From the NCBI GenBank assembly GCA_965221755.1, contig OZ244921.1, positions 1,798,001 to 1,862,000 on the forward strand: DNA of 64,000 bases, written 5' to 3'. Each line of letters begins with the position of its first letter. Positions within the stretch are counted from its first letter, which is position 1. The DNA is from Azophilus sp965221755. GTDB lineage: Bacteria; Pseudomonadota; Gammaproteobacteria; Pseudomonadales; Azotimanducaceae. This document shows positions 59,709 through 64,000 of this stretch, piece by piece. Position numbers and translations under genes: made by a program. The notes under the pieces were generated by a model that saw only the letters and a program-made list of their open reading frames with translations, did no database searches and had not been told where the DNA came from.

Positions 59709-60242
59709 ATGGGTAAAAAGTGGTACGTCGTTCACGCCTACTCGGGCTTGGAGAACAATGTTGCGCGGGCGCTTGGGGAGCGAATCGAACTGTCGCCGCT
59801 CAAGGACCATTTCGGGCGCATACTCGTGCCGGCCGAAAAGGTGGTGGAAATGCGGGCTGGACAGAAGCGCCGCAGCGAACGCAAGTTTTTCCCCGGCTAC
59901 GTCCTGGTGGAGATGGAGCTGAACCATGAAACCTGGCACTTGGTCAAGCAGACTCCTCGGGTCATGGGATTCATCGGCGGCACCGCCGATAATCCCGCGC
60001 CGCTGTCGCCCAAGGAAGCCGACGAGATACTCGCTCGCGTTGAAGCGGGCACCGGCAAGGCGGCGCCCAAGGTGGTCTTTGAGCCGGGCGAGGTGGTGCG
60101 GGTCGTTGATGGGCCCTTCAACGACTTTAGCGGCTGCGTTGAGGAAGTGAACTACGAAAAAAGCCGGCTGCATGTGGCGGTCACCATATTTGGCCGTTCG
60201 ACGCCGGTGGAACTTGACTTCGGGCAGGTGGAGAAAGGCTAG
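59709..60242 (+). CDS. nusG: Transcription antitermination factor NusG
   Basis: This encodes 177 aa from ATG 59709; GTG 59700 is an alternative. WYVVHAYSGLENNVARAL and ERKFFPGYVLVEMELN form the NGN domain, and the KOW domain has FEPGEVVRVVDGPFNDFSG. It couples polymerase to Rho or the ribosome and takes part in rRNA antitermination. Two similar stretches beginning GCCGTTCATGG (near 59640 and 59689) precede it. Confidence 0.97.
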   Translation: MGKKWYVVHAYSGLENNVARALGERIELSPLKDHFGRILVPAEKVVEMRAGQKRRSERKFFPGYVLVEMELNHETWHLVKQTPRVMGFIGGTADNPAPLSPKEADEILARVEAGTGKAAPKVVFEPGEVVRVVDGPFNDFSGCVEEVNYEKSRLHVAVTIFGRSTPVELDFGQVEKG

Positions 60243-60416
60243 CGAGGCGATGCCTCAAAGCAATGGCAGGATGGTCGCCGGGCGCAAGGTCGGCGGTTCG
60301 CAAACCTTGCCCTGCGATTAGGAAAAAAAGGGTGGTTCGCTGCCCACGCAAACGGGGAGCTCAAGGCGCGGTCGCATAGCTGCGTTGGGGGCGCTGAAAC
60401 CCGAGGAGATAGTTGG

Positions 60417-60875
60417 ATGGCAAGAAAAGTCATGACCTACGTCAAGCTGCAGGTGCCAGCGGGACAGGCCAACCCCAGCCCCCCGGTGGGCCCGGCCCTA
60501 GGCCAGCACGGCGTCAACATCATGGACTTCTGCAAGGCCTTCAACGCCCAGACCCAGAGTCTTGAGCAGGGACTGCCGATCCCTGTGGTGATCACCGTTT
60601 ACGCCGACCGCAGCTTCACCTTCATCACCAAAACTCCTCCGGCATCGGTGCTGCTGAGAAAGGCGGCCGGCATCGACAAGGGCAGCGCCACGCCCAACAC
60701 GGTCAAGAAGGGAACCGTGACCCGCAGCCAACTTGAGGAAATTGCCAAGCTGAAGGATCCGGATCTCACTGCCGCCGATCTCGACGCCGCAGTGCGCACC
60801 ATCGCTGGCAGCGCCCGCAGCGCGGGCATCAAAGTCGTCGAAGCCGGAGATGCGGCGATCGCGGAGGAGGCGTAA
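60417..60875 (+). CDS. rplK: 50S ribosomal protein L11
   Basis: This encodes 152 aa with GAGGAG upstream. The N-terminal domain has VKLQVPAGQANPSPPVGPALGQHGVNIMDFCKAFN; the C-terminal rRNA-binding domain includes KTPPASVLLRKAAG. It forms the GTPase-associated stalk base. Its 3' end contains the ribosome-binding site of rplA, 1 nt between stop and start. Confidence 0.98.
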   Translation: MARKVMTYVKLQVPAGQANPSPPVGPALGQHGVNIMDFCKAFNAQTQSLEQGLPIPVVITVYADRSFTFITKTPPASVLLRKAAGIDKGSATPNTVKKGTVTRSQLEEIAKLKDPDLTAADLDAAVRTIAGSARSAGIKVVEAGDAAIAEEA

Positions 60876-60876
60876 A

Positions 60877-61572
60877 ATGGCTAAGTTAAGCCGTCGTCGG
60901 CAGGCAATCGCGGAGGCTTTGGACCAAGGCAGGTTCTATCCCATTGACGAGGCGGTGGGTCTGCTTTCCGAGTTGTCCAAGGCCAAGTTCAAGGAGAGCT
61001 TTGACGTATCGGTGAACCTCGGCGTCGATGTGCGCAAGTCGGATCAGACGCTCAGGGGCGCAAGCACCTTGCCCCACGGCACGGGCAAGGCGGTGCGGGT
61101 GGCGGTCTTTGCGCAAGGAGAGAGCGCCAGCCTGGCCGCAGCCGCAGGGGCGGATGCGGTCGGGCTTGATGAGCTTGCCGAACGAATCAAGGGCGGCGAC
61201 CTGAATTTTGACGTGGTCATCGCCACGCCTGATGCCATGCGGGTGGTTGGCCCCCTAGGTCGGCTGCTCGGTCCGCGGGGGCTGATGCCCAACCCGAAAA
61301 CCGGCACCGTCACCGCTGATGTGGGGGCGGCGGTCAAGAACGCCAAGGCGGGGCAGGTTCGCTTCCGCACTGATCGGGGCGGCATCGTGCATGGCAGCGT
61401 CGGTCAAGTGGGCTTCTCCGCCACCCAAATCAAGGAGAACTTGGAGACCCTGGTGGCGGATTTGAAGAAATCGCGTCCCGCTTCGGCGAAGGGCGTCTAT
61501 CTCAAGAAAATCACGCTATCGACAACGATGGGGCCCGGTCTCGCCATCGATCAGGCGTCATTGGAGATTTAG
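60877..61572 (+). CDS. rplA: 50S ribosomal protein L1
   Basis: This encodes 231 aa. L1 signature segments are FDVSVNLGVDVRKSDQTLRG, LPHGTGKAVRV and GPRGLMPNPKTGTVT. It forms the mobile L1 stalk and in E. coli represses the L11 operon by binding its mRNA. A GGAGGAGG within the end of rplK serves as ribosome-binding site. Confidence 0.98.
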   Translation: MAKLSRRRQAIAEALDQGRFYPIDEAVGLLSELSKAKFKESFDVSVNLGVDVRKSDQTLRGASTLPHGTGKAVRVAVFAQGESASLAAAAGADAVGLDELAERIKGGDLNFDVVIATPDAMRVVGPLGRLLGPRGLMPNPKTGTVTADVGAAVKNAKAGQVRFRTDRGGIVHGSVGQVGFSATQIKENLETLVADLKKSRPASAKGVYLKKITLSTTMGPGLAIDQASLEI

Positions 61573-61671
61573 CGGCCCGCTGTTGGCGCCTCCTGCGCTC
61601 GAACGCGCAGCGAAGCGCCGACCCCAAGCCAAAACGCGAAACCATCAAGCGGAAGAACAAGGCGGAATCAA
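61573..61671 (+). promoter_or_regulatory. L10 leader-like structured region
   Basis: Between rplA and rplJ, nested inverted repeats GGCGC/GCGCC (61585-61589 and 61615-61619) and CTGCGC/GCGCAG (61593-61598 and 61605-61610) can fold into one stem. An L10(L7/L12)-binding autoregulatory leader is expected here in gammaproteobacteria; the match to the known consensus was not tested. Confidence 0.4.
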
Positions 61672-62253
61672 GTGGCTCTCAGGCTCGAACAAAAGCAGAC
61701 GATCGTCGTCGAAGTCGGCGCCGAGGCGCGCAAGGCGCACTCGGCGGTGCTGGCGGACTTCCGCGGCTTGACCGTGGTTGACATGACCGAATTGCGCGCC
61801 AAGGCGCGCCGGGAAGGGGTTTACCTTCGGGTGGTTCGCAATTCCTTGGCGCGCCGCGCCGTGGCAGGCACGCAATACGAATGCTTGAACGACGCGCTTG
61901 AGGGTCCGACCCTGCTGGCTCTGTCGTTGGACGAACCGGGTTCGGCGGCTCGCCTGATGAAGGCGTGCGTTGATGAATACGAATCCCTTGAAGTGAAGGC
62001 GCTGGCCATTGGCGGCACCCTGCTTGCTGCCAGCGAGATCGACCGCGTCGCCAACCTGCCCACTCGCACCGAAGCGCTCGGCCTGTTGATGAGCGTCATG
62101 CTGGCGCCGATCAGCCAACTGGCCCGAACCCTGAACGAGGTTCCGGCCAAGTTGGCGCGCACCGTGGCTGCGGTCGGGGAGGCGAAGGGGCCTGCAACGG
62201 GGGGCGACGCGGAAGCGCCAGCCCAAGCCCCGCCAACGGCGGGCGAAGGCTGA
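61672..62253 (+). CDS. rplJ: 50S ribosomal protein L10
   Basis: This encodes 193 aa from GTG 61672. MALRLEQKQTIVVEV, AVLADFRGLTVVDMTELRAKAR and VVRNSLARRA are the L10 fold; the C-terminal tail is Ala/Pro-rich and longer than in E. coli (165 aa). It anchors the L7/L12 stalk to 23S rRNA and represses its own operon. Confidence 0.97.
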   Translation: MALRLEQKQTIVVEVGAEARKAHSAVLADFRGLTVVDMTELRAKARREGVYLRVVRNSLARRAVAGTQYECLNDALEGPTLLALSLDEPGSAARLMKACVDEYESLEVKALAIGGTLLAASEIDRVANLPTRTEALGLLMSVMLAPISQLARTLNEVPAKLARTVAAVGEAKGPATGGDAEAPAQAPPTAGEG

Positions 62254-62330
62254 AGCCAGCCGCAATCGGTTTGGAAACGAGAACCTGCCGGAACCCAAAC
62301 GGCCGGAAACCCTAAAAAGGAGATCAAACT

Positions 62331-62714
62331 ATGGCTTTGTCCAAAGACGACATCCTGAACGCCATTGCCGACATGAGCGTCATGGAGGTGGTGCAGCTCG
62401 TTCAGTCCATGGAGGAGAAGTTCGGCGTATCCGCCGCGGCGCCGGTTGCGGTTGCGGCGGCAGCCGCCGGCGATGGCGGCGTTGAGGCGGCCACCGAGGA
62501 GCAGACCGAATTCGATGTCGTTCTGAGCGTCATCGGCGACAAGAAAGTCAACGTCATCAAGGTGGTGCGCACGATCACCGGGCTTGGCTTGAAGGATGCC
62601 AAGGGCTTGGTGGATGGTGCGCCTTCGACGGTCAAGGAAGGCGTCGCTAAGGCAGAGGCCGAGGAAATCAAGAAGCAGCTTGAGGAAGCGGGCGCCCAAG
62701 CCGAGCTGAAATAG
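62331..62714 (+). CDS. rplL: 50S ribosomal protein L7/L12
   Basis: This encodes 127 aa with AAGGAG upstream. The N-terminal dimer domain, an Ala-rich hinge (VAVAAAAAGDG) and the C-terminal domain with FDVVLSVIGDKKVNVIKVVR and GLGLKDAKGLVDGAPS are all typical. It recruits translation factors to the ribosome. Confidence 0.98.
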   Translation: MALSKDDILNAIADMSVMEVVQLVQSMEEKFGVSAAAPVAVAAAAAGDGGVEAATEEQTEFDVVLSVIGDKKVNVIKVVRTITGLGLKDAKGLVDGAPSTVKEGVAKAEAEEIKKQLEEAGAQAELK

Positions 62715-62875
62715 CTTGGCCGCTCCAGTCCAGCGGGACGGCGGAACCAGCGCCCGATCTGGCGCCCTTGCCGTCCTGCCTGCGCGACTGACAGCTTCGT
62801 CGCCACCCTGTCGGTCCCCGCATGCGGGTTCCGGCCGTTTGTCGTTGTGTGAAAAACAAATCCCGGGAGATTCGA

Positions 62876-64000
62876 ATGGCGTATAGCTTTACCGAGAGAA
62901 AACGCGTTCGCAAGGATTTCGGCAAGATTGCCGAGTCCATGGAAATGCCTTACCTGCTGGCCATCCAAGTGCAGTCCTACGGCAAGTTCCTGCAGCGTGG
63001 CGTTCCCGCCAGCAAGCGTCGCGACGTGGGCCTGCATGCAGCCTTTCGTTCGGTGTTCCCGATTGTCAGCTACTCGGGCAACGCGGCCCTCGAATATGTG
63101 GACTACCAGCTCGGCGAGCCGGCTTTCGACGTCAAGGAGTGCATTGTGCGCAGCATCACCTACGCCGCGCCGCTGCGCGTCAAGGTGCGCTTGATCATCT
63201 ATGATCGGGAGTCGTCCAGCAAGGCGATCAAGGACATCAAGGAGCAGGAGGTGTTCATGGGCGAAGTGCCGCTCATGACCGACAACGGCACCTTCGTCAT
63301 CAACGGCACGGAACGGGTCGTCGTTTCCCAGCTGCATCGCTCGCCGGGAGTGTTCTTCGACCATGACCGGGGCAAGACCCACAGTTCCGGCAAGCTGCTT
63401 TACTCCGCCCGGGTGATTCCCTACCGCGGCTCTTGGCTCGATTTCGAGTTCGACCCCAAGGACTGCGTGTTCGTGCGCATCGACCGTCGGCGCAAGCTGC
63501 CGGCCACGATCATTCTGCGGGCGCTTGGCTGCTCAAGCGAGGAAATGCTCGGCATGTTCTTCGACATGAACGTCTTCCACGTCAAGAAGAACGGCTTTTC
63601 GCTCGACTTGGAGGCGGACCGGCTGCTGGGGGAGGTGGCGTCTTTCGACATCGCCACCCGCCAGGGCGAAGTGGTGGTGGAAGCCGGCAGCCGCGTGACC
63701 AAACGGCATGTCAACCAGCTTCTGAAAAGCCGGATCAAGCGCTTGGACGTACCCCGGGAATACCTGCTTGACGGGGTGACGGCGGAGGATGTCGTCGATG
63801 GCGAAACCGGCGAGATCCTGCTGCCGTGCAACTCCGTCATCACCGAGGAGGTGATCGAGAAGCTTTTGGAGACGGGGGTTTCGACGATCAAGACCATCTA
63901 CACCAATGAACTCGACTGCGGATCCTACATCTCCGATACGCTGCGCATCGATACGACGACCAATCAACTTGAGGCGCTCGTGGAGATCTACCGCATGATG
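62876..64000 (+). CDS. rpoB: RNA polymerase beta subunit, N-terminal part (partial)
   Basis: From ATG 62876 the frame is open to the window edge (375 codons). MAYSFTERKRVRKDFGKI, the SYGKFLQ segment, EYVDYQLGEPAFDVKEC and FVINGTERVVVSQLHRSPGVFF are conserved RpoB N-terminal sequences. It is the catalytic beta subunit of RNA polymerase and target of rifampicin; the rifampicin region lies beyond the window. It follows rplL by about 160 bp, as is standard. Confidence 0.98.
   Translation, partial: MAYSFTERKRVRKDFGKIAESMEMPYLLAIQVQSYGKFLQRGVPASKRRDVGLHAAFRSVFPIVSYSGNAALEYVDYQLGEPAFDVKECIVRSITYAAPLRVKVRLIIYDRESSSKAIKDIKEQEVFMGEVPLMTDNGTFVINGTERVVVSQLHRSPGVFFDHDRGKTHSSGKLLYSARVIPYRGSWLDFEFDPKDCVFVRIDRRRKLPATIILRALGCSSEEMLGMFFDMNVFHVKKNGFSLDLEADRLLGEVASFDIATRQGEVVVEAGSRVTKRHVNQLLKSRIKRLDVPREYLLDGVTAEDVVDGETGEILLPCNSVITEEVIEKLLETGVSTIKTIYTNELDCGSYISDTLRIDTTTNQLEALVEIYRMM

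Overview
The window is about 64 kb of a high-GC gammaproteobacterial chromosome. Three things support this: the 16S rRNA sequence, the block ftsH-glmM-tpiA-secG-tRNA(Leu)-tRNA(fMet)-rimP-nusA-infB-rbfA-truB-rpsO-pnp, and the block tRNA(Thr)-tRNA(Tyr)-tRNA(Gly)-tRNA(Thr)-tuf-tRNA(Trp)-secE-nusG-rplKAJL-rpoB. The runs dksA-gluQ-(cbrB-like)-pcnB and (membrane coiled coil)-bactofilin-erpA-anmK-M23 peptidase-tyrS-rrn resemble Pseudomonas-type gene order. A flavocytochrome c sulfide dehydrogenase/Sox cluster suggests a sulfur-oxidising lifestyle. A sulfur-oxidising symbiont or marine bacterium would fit, but the sequence alone cannot show that.

Layout. 1-8.4 kb is metabolic: the end of a CaiB-type CoA transferase, a carboxymuconolactone decarboxylase-like protein, a two-subunit molybdenum hydroxylase (IorA/IorB type), a monoheme cytochrome c, FccB, and SoxX, SoxY, SoxZ and SoxA. 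8.4-14.4 kb is accessory: a VOC protein, a decayed dehydrogenase, an M20 peptidase, a serine hydrolase, a cysteine synthase and a small membrane coiled-coil protein, separated by repeat-rich DNA. 14.7-28.5 kb is the core envelope/translation block. 28.7-37.2 kb, on the minus strand, holds acs, pgi, a deoxynucleoside kinase, pcnB, an NtrC/CbrB-like regulator, gluQ and dksA. 37.4-47.9 kb holds an aminotransferase, sfsA, a sugar/nucleoside kinase, hemL, hemJ, bactofilin, erpA, anmK, an M23 peptidase and tyrS. 48.0-54.2 kb is a complete rrn operon (16S-Ile-Ala-23S-5S) with promoter, boxA, processing stems and terminator. 54.2-64 kb holds birA, a SPOR-like protein, a decayed ISNCY-type element, the tRNA-tuf block and the start of the ribosomal protein/RNA polymerase operon; rpoB runs off the window.

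The most interesting signal lies between the genes. At least eight copies of one dispersed repeat occur in intergenic DNA. Each has a conserved core of about 45 bp; seven also carry one or two hairpins, whose arms differ between copies while still pairing. In five copies a -35-like hexamer starts within a few bases of the last hairpin, with a -10-like hexamer 15-17 nt further on, and the next gene lies in the same direction at normal promoter distance. This looks like a portable promoter or regulatory cassette that has spread through the genome. Other unusual features are a CbrB-like regulator that has lost its phosphorylation residues, its GAFTGA loop and its neighbouring kinase gene; a SoxY whose GGCGG tail is replaced; an enlarged helix-25 region in the 23S rRNA; and a tuf gene with codon use unlike its neighbours.
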